Positions 33,381 through 44,272 of a stretch of DNA of 64,000 nt are shown one piece after another. The number at the start of each line of letters is the position of its first letter. Within the stretch, counting starts at the first letter, position 1. The position numbers and the translations under genes were made by a program. The stretch spans positions 6,934,501 through 6,998,500 of the forward strand of contig JAPNXP010000001.1 in assembly GCA_028753945.1 (NCBI GenBank), given 5' to 3'. The notes beneath the pieces were generated by a model that was given only the letters and a program-made list of their open reading frames with translations, was not told where the DNA came from and did not search any database. The DNA comes from Hexactinellida sp. DTS-2022. Lineage: Eukaryota; Porifera; Hexactinellida.

Positions 33381-33699
33381 GTGGAAGTTTCGTTTTAGCT
33401 CACTTCATTTTAGAGATATTCAAGTTTCAGTAGAATATAATAGGTGACTCAGCATTTTTTATGTGCGTGTTGGGTGATGACCCAAAACCAACCGATCCAT
33501 TTGAATTGCATAATTCACAAAATTGTGAAAACACATTTTTTTACGATGTCATCAACACCTCAAGGTGTCAAGACACATTTGTAGAGGTGCTATGTGGCAT
33601 AAGGATCAATTGATAAATTGGAAGTTTGTCTCTATATTGTATAATCTCTGAGATTATTGCTATTCATCAAATCAGTATAAATAATTATTAATTTATTAA
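33381..33699. repeat. Dispersed repeat, second copy of 16249-16500
   Basis: Carries GCGTGTTGGGTGATGACCCAA, ACAAAATTGTGAAAACACA and CACCTCAAGGTGTCAAGACAC as at 16249-16380, then AT-rich sequence. No coding. Confidence 0.45.
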
Positions 33700-34155
33700 T
33701 AACTAGCGCGCTTCGCTTGCTAGTCGCTTCGCGGCAGAACACAACCACACACCAACCGCTTCGCGGTTGGTGTGTGGTTTATTTACTCCCAATATTGATT
33801 ACAAAAGCGTAAATAGACCTAAATAGTAAAATTTAACAATGTGGAATTTTAATGATTACGTCACCATGCGATAATGAGTAAGCATATTGGCAATCTGGTG
33901 TGACCAACGTGTCCGCATCATTAATGTGTATGTTCTATTAAATTTTCAGATTTTTATCTCTTAGAGGACGGGAATTATGTGCGTATAAGTGAATTTTCAT
34001 GCTTCTCGAAATGTGACAATGGCGTCATAACTTGTCAAGGTGTGATAAATTATGAGTGGAAACCTCAACTTGTTGGCGGGTGCCAAAAGTATATGCCAAA
34101 AATCCAATTTGGAAGCCGTCCACTTTCTTCAATCAACTCGTAACATACAAACAAA
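33700..34155 (-). repeat. Helitron-like repeat (CGAAGCGCGCT family), reverse orientation
   Basis: Starts at left with CTAGCGCGCTTCGCTTGCTA, the inverse of the family's 3' end, and ends at right near AACATACAAACAAATA, the inverse of its 5' end. The same internal blocks as 11800-12254 occur in reverse. Confidence 0.55.
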
Positions 34156-34157
34156 TA

Positions 34158-34720
34158 CACTGACCGGCCAAAAGTATTTGAACAGCAGTAATTAGTATTT
34201 ATATATTTAAGCTTCTAGCAGCATAATAGCATTGATGGATTCATCAACACTGCTCAATACATAATACGATATTTAAAGTATAATAAAATAGCAAATTTTT
34301 TGAATTACATTTATATAGAGGTGTTAAACTCATTAACTATATAATTAGCTAATCAAATATATAATTTCTGATCATCAAGATGTAATGATAATATAGAAGT
34401 TCTGATTGCAGATTTGAATTCTACATGGTCGAATTACTCTGGGTGTATAATTTCAAATCATTATGTTAATTTTCTACTGAAATACATTCGCATTCCCATT
34501 TGTGCCACTTGTGCCACAAGTGGTACGTGGCAGATACACTTATGCCACTTGGCGGATATTGACTAAGATGACGTCAATTCAAAATATTTTGTAATTTATA
34601 ACTATAGCAAGATATTTATAATCATTTCAGAGTAGTTTAAACAGCCGTTAATAAGTTACCAGACGACTATTGTGTCTGCAATAAAATTCCAAATGTAAAA
34701 ATACTTTTGGCTGGTTAGTG
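34158..34720. repeat. Tc1-like MITE (TA target)
   Basis: CACTGACCGGCCAAAAGTAT and ATACTTTTGGCTGGTTAGTG are inverted and flanked by TA. Ends containing GGCCAAAAGTATTT are typical of Tc1-like mariners. The 563-bp interior is non-coding. It sits in the 5' end of the Helitron-like repeat. Confidence 0.68.
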
Positions 34721-35427
34721 TATATACCATATACACATATATACGTATATTGTATATATAGTAGGGCAGCTTAAGCCCATATTTTGGATGGATGTGGACA
34801 TCCCGGACCAAAGCACCAAATTTCTCCACGTACAGACCATTGCTTGGGCAGTCGATTTTTGGTAGGATCCACTACCGCCGGATACATTATGACCTCCATC
34901 ATGCATTTTAAAAATGGTCACTTTAATACTATTCGGACAAAAGTCCGCATTCACGAACTCATGTCAAATGACTTCGTGTAAGGTTATTTTATACATAGTC
35001 GTTATCAGTATACAGTGTGTGCTGTCGAAAGATGGGTCACTCGGTAGGGTTGCTATCATTTTTGAGAATGGAATGTTCAACATTCCACCGTTGTCAAGGA
35101 TACTTTTTTAATCTAATATAGTCATGTGACCCCTCTAATTAACGGAAATTCCATGCTGATTACGAATATCTTATTTCTAGATTGGATTAAATATCACTTA
35201 AAAAGTTAGATTACATTTAGTGGTTAATGATTAGCTACTAAAAGTAATAAAGTGAGAATTGTGTGAATACTGTGAAGTCTGTAATGGTATACTAAAATTA
35301 TGGTTCGTACCATGGCACTAAAAATATTGCTTCCCACAGTTACAACTACATTTCCAACGCGCTTTTCTGCACGCGCATCTACCACCACAGTCACTTCTAC
35401 TCTTGAAGCTACATTTACTAATTCACA

Positions 35428-36600
35428 TCATGCCTTTGAAGCCACAGGTAAACTGTTCCATACAGGAACCCATGATTGGGTTTTATCATCAAGAGTCCAG
35501 CCCAGAGATGCAGCGGTCTGGACCGGACCGGACCGACCGGTCTCATGTCGGTCCGGTCCGCTTATTTTCAAGTGCGGTCTGGACCGGTCCAAATTAACGA
35601 TATAACGGTCTGGATGGTTCATCGGTCCAGACCGATCCAATATTTTGATCTGGACCGGTCCTGACTGTCCAGAAAAAAATCATGATTGTCCGGTCCAGTC
35701 CATGAAATTTCCGGACCGCTTCATCTCTGGTCGAGCCCCAACCTTCTGGAGTAGGTACCCGTTGTTCAATTTGCTCACTAGTGCACCATATTCCAGACTG
35801 ATATGCAACTCGATTAGATTGTTATAGTAGTGAATCCCGGGTGAGCGGTATTCTCTCCATTGTTTTCTCCTGATAAACCATTTCTTTTCTTGCTTCATCC
35901 ACATACTGCAAATTACTTGCTTTATCATAAAGAATAACAGTGAAGCGTTCCACCAGATGGAAATGCTGAACATCGATTTCTACTTTTGTATAAGCGTTGA
36001 GTGCCATGTAGGTAAAGGCAACTGTCACATCATGATAACAGTTCCATGCATTGCATCCCACTTATTGCCTCTGCCAAATAATGCAGATGTAGTATTACAT
36101 CCCGTGAAACAATGGAAAAACAGGAAGGGCTAGAAATTTCTCCCCTCCTAGTTCTTCGTAGATTGCATTGATATGATAGTATGTAGAAGTTCTTTCTTGT
36201 ACCAAAGCTAACTCAAATGTTCACGTCTTTGCTATGATAGTCAAGTGGTGAACTTTCCAACATGGTTCACCAATACTACATCCGTGTCAATTGTGCGCAC
36301 TAGACACTTAGTATAGCTATTGAGAAGGGCATTGTAAATGGATCAGCGCTGCAGTCTGGTGTCAGCTTCCCACGATCACATCGTGCCATAGAACGATCAC
36401 TTCCTCGAAGAATAGCTGTGGCACCAGTCGTGATGATTATTTATTTGCCTTCGGGACAATTCACATTGGAAATCTTGTTGGAAAGAAATGCAAACAGTTC
36501 TTGTTTATTAGTTGGATCACGTAAGATATCAGCCCAATTTCTGGGAGCTTATTCTTACTTGCAACCTTACTCCGAATACCTTTACCTCATGGTTGAAACC
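35428..36600 (-). pseudogene. Degraded fragment of a widespread invertebrate gene (AWNCYDEVTEAF type)
   Basis: Minus-strand blocks include EADTR, then TKCLVRTIDTDVVLV near 36300, then GCNAWNCYHDVTVAFTYMAL and VERFTVILYDKASNLQYVDE (35822-36061), and finally LGWTLDDKTQSWVPVWNSLP (35428-35515). These match, from memory, an uncharacterised protein family that is multi-copy in many invertebrates. Its function is not established here. The copy is old and broken, and a hAT-like MITE lies between the last two blocks. Confidence 0.5.
35504..35730. repeat. hAT-like MITE of GGACCGGACC repeats
   Basis: AGAGATGCAGCGGTCTGG mirrors CCGGACCGCTTCATCTCT. The flanks TCCAGCCC (35496-35503) and TCGAGCCC (35731-35738) match in 7 of 8 bases. 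The interior is almost only GGTCC/GGACC units, which accounts for the overlapping open frames. Confidence 0.6.
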
Positions 36601-36805
36601 GAATACTGATATATTTGGTTGAACCGAATATTATTTGCCGAATAGTTGATATTTGGTAGCCAACCTGATATCAGTATTTGTATTCGGTTACTCAACCAAA
36701 TATCAGTATTCGTATTCGGTTACTCAACCGAATATCAGTATTCGTATTCGGTAGGGCAACTATTCATGAATACTGATATTCGGTTAGAGAGGTTTCAACC
36801 TTGCT
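36600..36805. repeat. GAATATCAGTATTCGTATTC tandem MITE
   Basis: Four to five copies of a unit containing CGAATATCAGTATTCG and TATTCGGTT lie between GGTTGAAACC at left and GGTTTCAACC at right. A related, shorter copy is at 63360-63525. Confidence 0.55.
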
Positions 36806-37354
36806 TTACCACTCTTTTCTCTAGTAGATTCTTTGGTGCTCTTGGGGACCACTAAATGTAATATAACTTTTAAATTGATATTTAATCCAATCTAGAAATA
36901 TAATATTCGTAATCAGCATGGAATTTCCATTAATTAGAGGGGTCACATGACCATATTAGATTAAAAAGGTTTCCTTGACAACGGTGGAATGTTGAACATT
37001 CCATCAGCAACCCTACCGAGTGCCCATCTTTCGAAAGCGCACACTGTACTGATAATGACTATGTATAAAATAACCTTATACTAAGTCATTTGACATGAGT
37101 TCGTGAATGCGGATTTTGTCCGAATATTATTAAAGTGACCATTTTGAAAATGCATGATGGAGGTCATAATGTATCCGGCGGAAGTGGATCCTACCAAAAA
37201 TCGACTGCCCAAGTAATGGTCTGTACGTGAAAAAAAATTGGTGCTTTGGTCCGGGATGTCCACATGGACCACATCCATCCAAAATATGGGACTATGTAGA
37301 GAGGATACGGAACGATAATAATTATTATAATAACTAACCAAAGCCCTAAGATTA

Positions 37355-37520
37355 GAACTGGGCCACTATACTATATTATAGTCGGCGCAGGATTAATTAA
37401 TAAAGGCAGTAAGATTAGAACTGGGCCACTATACTATAGTATAGTCGGCACAGTAAAATATTAAAGACAGTGATTTCAATACTGGGTCACTATACTAAAG
37501 TATAGTCGGCACAGTAATTA
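37355..37520. repeat. Palindromic GTCGGC satellite, about three units
   Basis: Same unit as at 26305-26750 (GGGCCACTATACTATA, TATAGTCGGCACAGTAA, AAAGGCAGTAAGATTAGAAC). The two arrays share the flank GAGGATACGGAA and AACTAACCAAAGC. Confidence 0.65.
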
Positions 37521-37544
37521 TTAATCAAAACATATATACAACTA

Positions 37545-38076
37545 CAGTAGAACCTCGTTAGTACGAACATGGTTAATTAATACGAATTTCGGATAAGAAG
37601 AACAGTCCACAAAATAAGGTCCCTACAATGGCGATTGAATGGATATTACTCCGGTTAATACGAACTCCGGATAAAGCGAACAAATTTTTATCGTCCGTTG
37701 GTATCGACTGCATATAATAATATTAGGCCGGGTAAAATAGATTAATTGTTTATCATTCGGATTTTTTCAGAAAAATACGAACGACGGACGGGATTTTATT
37801 TTAATTTTAAATTACCATTAATATGCAAATAACATTATCCTATGCCAAACAATAAATATTAATATTTTATTTTTTTAGAAAATCAAATGACAATGCCAAA
37901 ATAATTAAAGTAATGCCCTAAAATACAAGACTAATTAAATATCGTACATTAGAAGTACTTTACACAAGTTTTTAGCTAATATCTGTACGTTTATGTCCAT
38001 AAAATAATAATAAAATATATCCGGACGGTGGGTAAAATTGGGACGGACGGGAATGATAAACAAGTAATTTATTTTC
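37545..38076. other. pogo-like MITE end, then unassigned AT-rich sequence
   Basis: 37545 starts CAGTAGAACCTCGTTAGTAC after TA, with GGTTAATTAATACGAA and GGATAAGAAGAAC subterminal copies. The inverse end was not found nearby; a similar right end is at 63592. The rest holds no gene. Confidence 0.4.
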
Positions 38077-39618
38077 GCTGAGGAGATCAACTCGTTTTTC
38101 GAATCAGTTTGTAGTGAATTGAATCCTCTTGACATGGGTACTATGCCCACCAACTGCAGAGTTCCTGTGACGTATATCATTAACACCGATACAGTATTAA
38201 AGCAGCTAAATGCCATCAAAATCAACAAGGCTATAGGCCCTGATGATATACCTAATTGGATTCTCAGAGACCATGCCATTAATTTGGCACCTCCTATTTG
38301 TGACATATTTAATGCGTCAATCAGAGAGGGGTATGTTCCACCACTCTGGAAATGTGCCACCGTTATCCCCATTGCCAAAGTTATCCCCGCTCGTAAGATA
38401 GAAGAAGATCTGAGACCTATCTCGCTCACTGCTGTGCTATCTAAGCAATTAGAGAGCATTGTAGGTGGGTGGATATTTGATATCATAGTTGATAAGTTAG
38501 ATGTGCGTCAATATGGAGGTATGAAGGGCCTGTCCACCACTCATGCTTTGGTTGACATGGTTCATAACTGGCTCGTCGCTGCAGATGAAAGGATGGCCTC
38601 TCACGTAGTCCTATTGGACTACCGAAAGGCTTTTGACCATGTTGACTACACAGTGCTGATCAACAAATGTAAGATGTACGAATTACCCGGATTCATCATC
38701 AGATAGATAGGGGTTTTCCTTTCCGACAGGTCTCAGAGGGTGAGACTAGGTCAGGAGCTCTCTGATTGGGTCCATCTGAAGGGATCTATTCCACAGGGAA
38801 CATGGCTTGGGTCGCTCCTCTTCGTTATCCTGATTAATGACCTGACTCCTCCATGTGCTACTCACAAGTTCATGGACGACACAACGTTAACGGTCAGGGT
38901 TGGGAAGGGGAGTGTTAGCTCAATGCAATCCATCATGGACCTTACCACTTCATGGTCCACTGCTAACAACATGGTTCCCAACATTAGAAAAACGAAAGAC
39001 ATGGTCATCTGTTTCCATAAACAACCAACAGCTATCCCGCCTGTAACCATCCAGGGGATGGAGATAGAGCGAGTGTCTTCCTTTAAATTGTTAGGTGTCG
39101 TTATTAATGACAAGCTAACCTGGGCCGATAACACCAACTATATATACTCCAAGGCCTCTAAACGCCTCTACCACCTAAGGCAGCTTCGCAGGGCTGGGCT
39201 AGACAGCCTAGACCTGCTGATGTCTATACAGCCGGTTATTGAATATGCCTGCCCCGTTTGGCATAACTCTCTGACCGCAGCCGATTCCGCTAATCTCGAA
39301 AGTATTCAGAGGAGGTCGATGAAGATCATCGAACCGAATCTGACATACGAGTTGGCATGCGCTAAACACAAATTAATTAAGACATCCGCTCGGAGGGAGA
39401 AATTAGCTAAAATATTTTTCTCGACAATCTGTTTGAATTCAAGCAGATTGCATTACCTTCTACCGCAACCTATTAACACCAGGTACTCCCTCCGAAATAA
39501 GCGTAAACTGCCGCTCCCCAAAGTCAAGACTAACCGATTTAAAAATTATTTGATCCCGTATGGGTTATTTAACTACAATAAAACACCATTAACCCCTCGG
39601 TCTGAGTCTCCCCTTTAG
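38077..39618 (+). pseudogene. CR1/Jockey-like LINE reverse transcriptase, 5' truncated
   Basis: About 510 codons of a non-LTR reverse transcriptase. Motifs in order: INKAIGPDDIPNWILR (domain 1), VIPIAKVIPARKIEEDLRPI and SLTAVLSKQLE (domain 2), VLLDYRKAFDHVDY (catalytic), GSIPQGTWLGSLLFVILIND, then KFMDDTT in place of the usual FADD/YADD, and SFKLLGVVINDKLTW. One in-frame TAG (38704-38706) sits where the family usually has Trp, between FIIR and IGVFLSDR. The element is cut at its 5' side (no endonuclease seen), as is usual for LINE copies. It copies its own mRNA at a nicked genomic site when active. Confidence 0.85.
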
Positions 39619-39835
39619 ATCCAAAACACCTGGAGTTGAAGAAGACTAAGCGGAAGTTTCGGAGGTGCGATGAACTCGTTGTAGCAGTGTATTCGTATTG
39701 TTTGTGTCATGTAACATTTTGTTTTGTTTTTTATTTTTATTTTCATTTTTTTTCATAGACTCCTTAAGATAAGGACTGGAACTTCGCGATCTCGGGGTTT
39801 TTAACTTGAGTCTGAGAGGCTCCAATTATATAAAT
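39619..39835 (+). repeat. 3' tail of the LINE
   Basis: An untranslated tail with T-rich stretches, ending CTTGAGTCTGAGAGGCTCC and AATTATA. The last 75 bp recur in reverse at 41806-41879, which defines the 3' end of the family. Confidence 0.65.
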
Positions 39836-39848
39836 TTAAAATTCATTA

Positions 39849-40735
39849 GGTTTCCGGTTTCCAAATGTGATTTTTGGCATATAGGGGTAACTTTTGGCAT
39901 CCGTCAACAATTTGAGGTTTTCACTCAAAATTTCTCACACCTCGACAAGTTATGACGTCATTGTCACATTTCGAGAACCCTAAAAAGTCACTTAATCGCA
40001 CATAATTCGCGCACTCCAAGAGATAAAAATCTGAAAATTTAATAGAACATGCACATTAATGATGCGGACACTTTGGTCACATCAGATTGCCAATATGCTT
40101 ACTCATTATCACATGATGACGTAATCACTAAAATTTCACATTTTAAATTTGACTATTTAGGCCTATTTACGCTTTATAATCAATGTTAGAAGTGTATAAA
40201 TCATACACCAACCGCGAAGCGGTTGGTGTGTGGTTGGGTTCTGCCGCAAAGCGACCTAGCAAGCGAAGCGCACTAGTATATATAGTAGATATACTGTAGC
40301 ATCAATATATAGAGATACTAGCGTACTTCTCGGAAGAACCCAACCACACACCAACCGCTTTGCGGTTGGTGTATGGTTTATACACTTCTAACATTGATTA
40401 TAAAGCGTAAATAGGCCTAAATAGTCAAATTAAAAAATGTGAAATTTAGTGATTACGTCATGTGATAATGAGTAAGCATATTGGCAATCTGATGTGACCA
40501 AAGTGTCCGCATCATTAATGTGCATGTTCTATTAAATTTTCAGATTTTTATCTCTTGGAGTGCGCGAATTATGTGCGATTAAGTGACTTTTCAGGGTTCT
40601 CGAAATGTGACAATGACGTCATAACTTGTCGAGGTGTGAGAAATTTTGAGTGAAAACCTCAAATTGTTGACGGATGCCAAAAGTTACCCCTATATGCCAA
40701 AAATCACATTTGTAAACCGGAAACCGCACAGTGGT
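39849..40735. repeat. Tail-to-tail palindrome of two Helitron-like copies
   Basis: 39849-40273 and 40312-40735 are inverted copies of the CGAAGCGC(G/A)CTAG family, about 420 bp each, with a 38-bp spacer that is itself AT-rich and partly palindromic. Both copies are cut at the same point at their outer edge (GGTTTCCGGTTT... on each side). The CTAG ends point at each other. Confidence 0.7.
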
Positions 40736-41805
40736 TTATTTGGACCATTCACAGGAATTAGGTATTTCCAGGTCAGATAGACCTATCAAATGTATTATAT
40801 ACCAATAAGTTATCGATACCTGTGAATCAATTTATGGACTCAGAAAATTAGTACGGCTTCTTATTTTTAAGTTATGACGTCATAGTATTTTTTTAGACTC
40901 CCATAGTTTCCACAAATATTTGCCAAATTAGTATTTTCAAATAAACTAGAGCTAATTAATTTATGTGCAACTCTAAATAAATGCATGGTGTAGATATAAA
41001 TTAACTTGATAATGTAATTCGAGAGCCTAGGCCTGTTAAATAACCAGTTTTATTAACATCAACGATTCGACCAGTTTTTCTTGATCCAATTTTGGCATTT
41101 GATCACCCTTGCGTTTTCTATTCCATTACAGCAACCTGTATAGATTCTGCAACCCGTATACTTCTAAATTATTCATTGTAGTTTACTAATAGATGAAATT
41201 TCGATAATAAAAATTAATATCTTGGTATATAAATTTTAAAAGCCCCCGTATATAGACAAGTAGATTTTGGTTTGCGCGGGTTTGCGCGGGGTTAGAAAGT
41301 GGTTAAAACAGAAGTTTATTAGGTCATTATAAGATAAAAACGTGTCTGGGTACACGGCACTTGACGGCACCACAAAATTAGGCACTTCCTAAAAAGGTAT
41401 ATATCTGTCCGGACTTTTAGTTGAAACATATTTTGTAATGATCCACTACACTTAGAGTTGACGTGATATATATTTGAAACTCAACTGTTTTAGGATGATC
41501 TAAGGTACAATAATATGTATTGAAAGTCTTAGGTCATAATGAAAGAAGCCTACAGAGAATATGAGCATTATCTAAAGCAAGATTATGAACCACAAAATTC
41601 AAAAATAAAATGATTCTGTTGTGTCATGATTTGATGCATTATATCTCCTAAACCCTTTCGAATTTTTAGCTGAAATTTATCTTTCTTACGTTTTAGCTTA
41701 TGCTTAAAACGATAAAAATGGTTTAGTGTGATTTGAGAACATTGAAATTTTGCACTACTTCCTGTCAATAAGCCACTGTGAACCGAATGCTTTTTAGATT
41801 TTTAT
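40736..41805. other. No recognisable gene
   Basis: AT-rich sequence with a GCGCGGGTTTGCGCGGG repeat at 41274 and a few short open frames without domains. No element ends recognised. Confidence 0.35.
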
Positions 41806-41879
41806 AATTGGAGCCTCTCAGACTCAAGTTAAAAACCCCGAGATCGCGACGTTCCAGTCCTTATATTAAGGAGTCTATG
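41806..41879 (-). repeat. Short LINE 3' tail copy, reverse orientation
   Basis: The inverse of 39765-39832: GGAGCCTCTCAGACTCAAG, AACCCCGAGATCGCGA, AAGGAGTCTATG. A severely 5'-truncated LINE insertion. Confidence 0.6.
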
Positions 41880-42394
41880 TTTTATTTGTATATTTTTTTA
41901 TATTTCTTTTATATATATATATTTTTTGTATACATATTGAAATCCGTCGAAGGATTCCTGATCAAGGTGCTATGTGGGATAAATCCTGGTACAGATAGAT
42001 AGCTGGTTTTTCCAGCGTAAACCCTCCAGGCTCCAGGGGATCAGGATTCCTGCCTCTTAATTGGCAAAGTGATTTATTTTTGGGGGGATGTTTGTTTCTG
42101 GTTTTTGTTTTTTTATAAGTACTTTTGATAATAATGTATAAGAGCAATTTAGCCTACGGGCTACTAATTAAACCTTTCTTTTCTTTTTCTTTTTCTTAAA
42201 TGAGAAGAAAAGGAGATGAGAAATATACTGTAAAGTCAAAAAGATGTTTGAAAAAATGGTGAAAACTTTTGTTTTAAAATAATGAATAAATTTGAAGAAA
42301 ATCAAGTAGAAGAATGGCAGTGTATCATTTATAGTGAGAAATCATTGAATTATGAACAAAGGACATAATATATTCTTATCAATGTATTATTAGA
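41880..42394. other. Possible LINE-type untranslated tail, otherwise unassigned
   Basis: T-rich runs followed by GGATTCCTGATCAAGG, CCCTCCAGGCTCCAGGGG, TTTTTTTATAAGTACTTTTG and a CTTTTCTTTTTCTTTTTC tract look like the 3' tail of another retroelement. No reading frame supports this. Confidence 0.3.
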
Positions 42395-42745
42395 GTTGAC
42401 AACATATTCTACATTATGATATTGGATAGGTATGCAAATCATCATTGTAAGCCGATTTTAGTGAAATTATGTTAATAATTTTTTTCAAAAATGAATATTT
42501 TGTTTTGAAATTAACATCACAAGTTGTCATAGGTAAGATATATATGTGATTAAAAGGAAAATTTGATATAATGAATAATTTTTGAGTTATGATGGGAAAA
42601 ACCGAGGTCTAAATTTGAACTAAAATTGCTAAGTCATCTTAAGGGATTTTTGGCATTTCTTTACGCTGATGTGAAAATCTTTCACTTACAGCGTATACTT
42701 TTTCGTTATTAGCATAAACGTGAGGTCTGCGAATCCGCCGCTAAG
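42395..42745. repeat. Dispersed repeat, inverted copy of 15475-15850
   Basis: Same blocks as the other copy in reverse, including GAGTTATGATGGGAAAAACC, GTCATCTTAAGGGATTTTTGG and GGTCTGCGAATCCGCCGC. Confidence 0.5.
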
Positions 42746-42768
42746 ATAAGTTATCTCTCATCGTGACC

Positions 42769-43393
42769 TTCGTTATATAAGGCCTTACTACTGAGTAGAT
42801 TTTGCTGGACCATGGATACTTAAAGGCCATTGATTATTAGCTAACATGTTAGCACTTAACTCTTTATATGGTAATACACTCATTATCTCAAAGATTATTG
42901 AAGTTAGGCCTAGAAAATGTATTATCAATGAATAGGAAGTAACCAATTGCGGATAGATCAGTATTAGCATAGTTTACATAAAATAGATAGTTTTTGAGTT
43001 ATGGCTCATTTTAAGAAATATGCATTTCCCTGGCAACCGAGGAATGGTCAACATTCCATTTATAATTTCGATATATTTCATTCAACTAGTTATGGACATC
43101 CTCATGTTCCAACTTGAACATTTATAACGCGTTTAACTATGCTAACAGCAGGCTATAAAAACACGATAATTCCCACGAAAAATAGCGATTACGTAATCAA
43201 ATGGTGATATATCACAATTCTAAAGGGTGTCATGTATGCCTTGATATCATGTTCCTAACTTCCTATACAATTATAATGCATTTCTCAGGTCTGTCATTAC
43301 TAGCTATTGAGATAAAGATATGTCAGCTAATAATCAATGGACTTTAAGTAATCCATGGTTCAGAGTATTAGTAAGGCCTTATATAACGAAGGT
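42769..43393. repeat. Palindromic MITE (CCTTCGTTATATAAGGCC ends)
   Basis: CCTTCGTTATATAAGGCCTT at left mirrors AAGGCCTTATATAACGAAGG at right, followed by further inverted similarity (CCATTGATTATTAGCT). The right interior (ACATTCCATTTATAATTTCG, TTTATAACGCGTTTAACTA) matches the centre of element A, so it is related to that group. No coding. Confidence 0.6.
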
Positions 43394-43403
43394 CAAGCAC
43401 TCA

Positions 43404-43465
43404 TATATTTATGTGGCAAAAATCTTGGTGATTGTGATCAAATTGAAGCAATATTCGCTTTTACC
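43404..43465 (+). pseudogene. Possible exon relic
   Basis: A frame reading LCGKNLGDCDQIEAIFAFTN lies directly right of the CCTTCG MITE and 115 bp before a good exon of the RNF213-like gene. It stops at TAG, after which the same frame would read PPVPLSSNPDLG. The sequence looks protein-like, but no acceptor is visible because the MITE abuts it. It may be an old host exon, cut by the MITE, or chance. Confidence 0.25.
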
Positions 43466-43580
43466 AACGCGGAGCTGTAGCCCCCAGTCCCCCTGTCGTC
43501 CAACCCTGATTTGGGTTAATTTTTCCTTTGACTCAGAATTCAGGGATTAACTGTTTCTAAATTAATGATGTACGTTACAG

Positions 43581-43724
43581 CTGTTACTGGACTCTTATAG
43601 ATGCCGTTGGTATGCTATGCAGACTGTCGTGTTATTTGCTACGAATATTATCGAAATCTACAAGTTTCAAGATTTATTGCACTCACAAGATCTGTTGAAA
43701 AGCGCTCTCAGCACTCTTCATAAG
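43581..43724 (+). CDS. RNF213-like gene exon (probable)
   Basis: A 144-bp exon with acceptor TACGTTACAG and donor AAG|GTGAGT. It encodes LLLDSYRCRWYAMQTVVLFA and continues TNIIEIYKFQDLL to LSTLHK. It begins and ends in phase 0, which fits the next exon at 49788. No motif of its own identifies the family; assignment rests on strand, phase and position. Six kilobases of inverted-repeat element and retroelement fossil follow in the intron. Confidence 0.5.
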
Positions 43725-44272
43725 GTGAGTTATGAAAACATTCCATTAATTTTGTTCTAAACATTGTACAGTATAGCTCCGTTAGTACGAACACGAGCGG
43801 ACCGTCAAAATGCGTACATCAAAAAATTTCCGCTGCCCCAGGGAACGGATACATTTTCGATGATGACATCGAAAATGATCGAATATGAATGATTTTTTAT
43901 TTTTTAAATTGCGGCTCTCTAAATCGCCAATATTGCCCGAACGCAAACCTCCTAAATCTATACTGATCAACTTTTAACCAACAGATTGTAGTCAACATGA
44001 AATTCCCTGTTGTTTAAGGGGTCACTTTCCCATAGTTTATCCATAGCAACGCAAGAATGCCTTAGGAATGTGACAACATTGTATTCTCAAATTTTGTTCT
44101 AACCCTTTCGAGTACTGTCTGACACTAATTATACACATAGCGACTCTGTAAATTGTCATTCGATGCGATTTTTCGAGAATTTCCTTGTCATTAGCTGGAA
44201 ACATGGATTGGAGATTATGTTTGATATATGATATACTAGCGCTTCGCTTGCTAGGTCGCTTCGCTGCAGAAA

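Larger units (their letters stand above)
34764..37292. mobile_element. Long-inverted-repeat element B
   Basis: Arms of about 450-500 bp (34775-35265 and 36850-37285) are inverted and well matched: ATATTTTGGATGGATGTGG, GCAGTCGATTTTTGGTAGGA, CTCATGTCAAATGACTT, AACGGTGGAATGTTGAACAT. The right edge ends GGGACTATG; the left edge is less clear. The arms share GGAATGTT and GGGGTCAC blocks with elements D and E. Between the arms lies a degraded gene fragment on the minus strand (35428-36600) with further insertions. Confidence 0.65.

Noticed and set aside
35300-35664. Overlapping frames rich in Gly, Pro and Arg around 35515-35650
   Set aside because: They follow the GGACCGGACC repeat. The part to the left (35300-35500) overlaps the opposite-strand gene relic.
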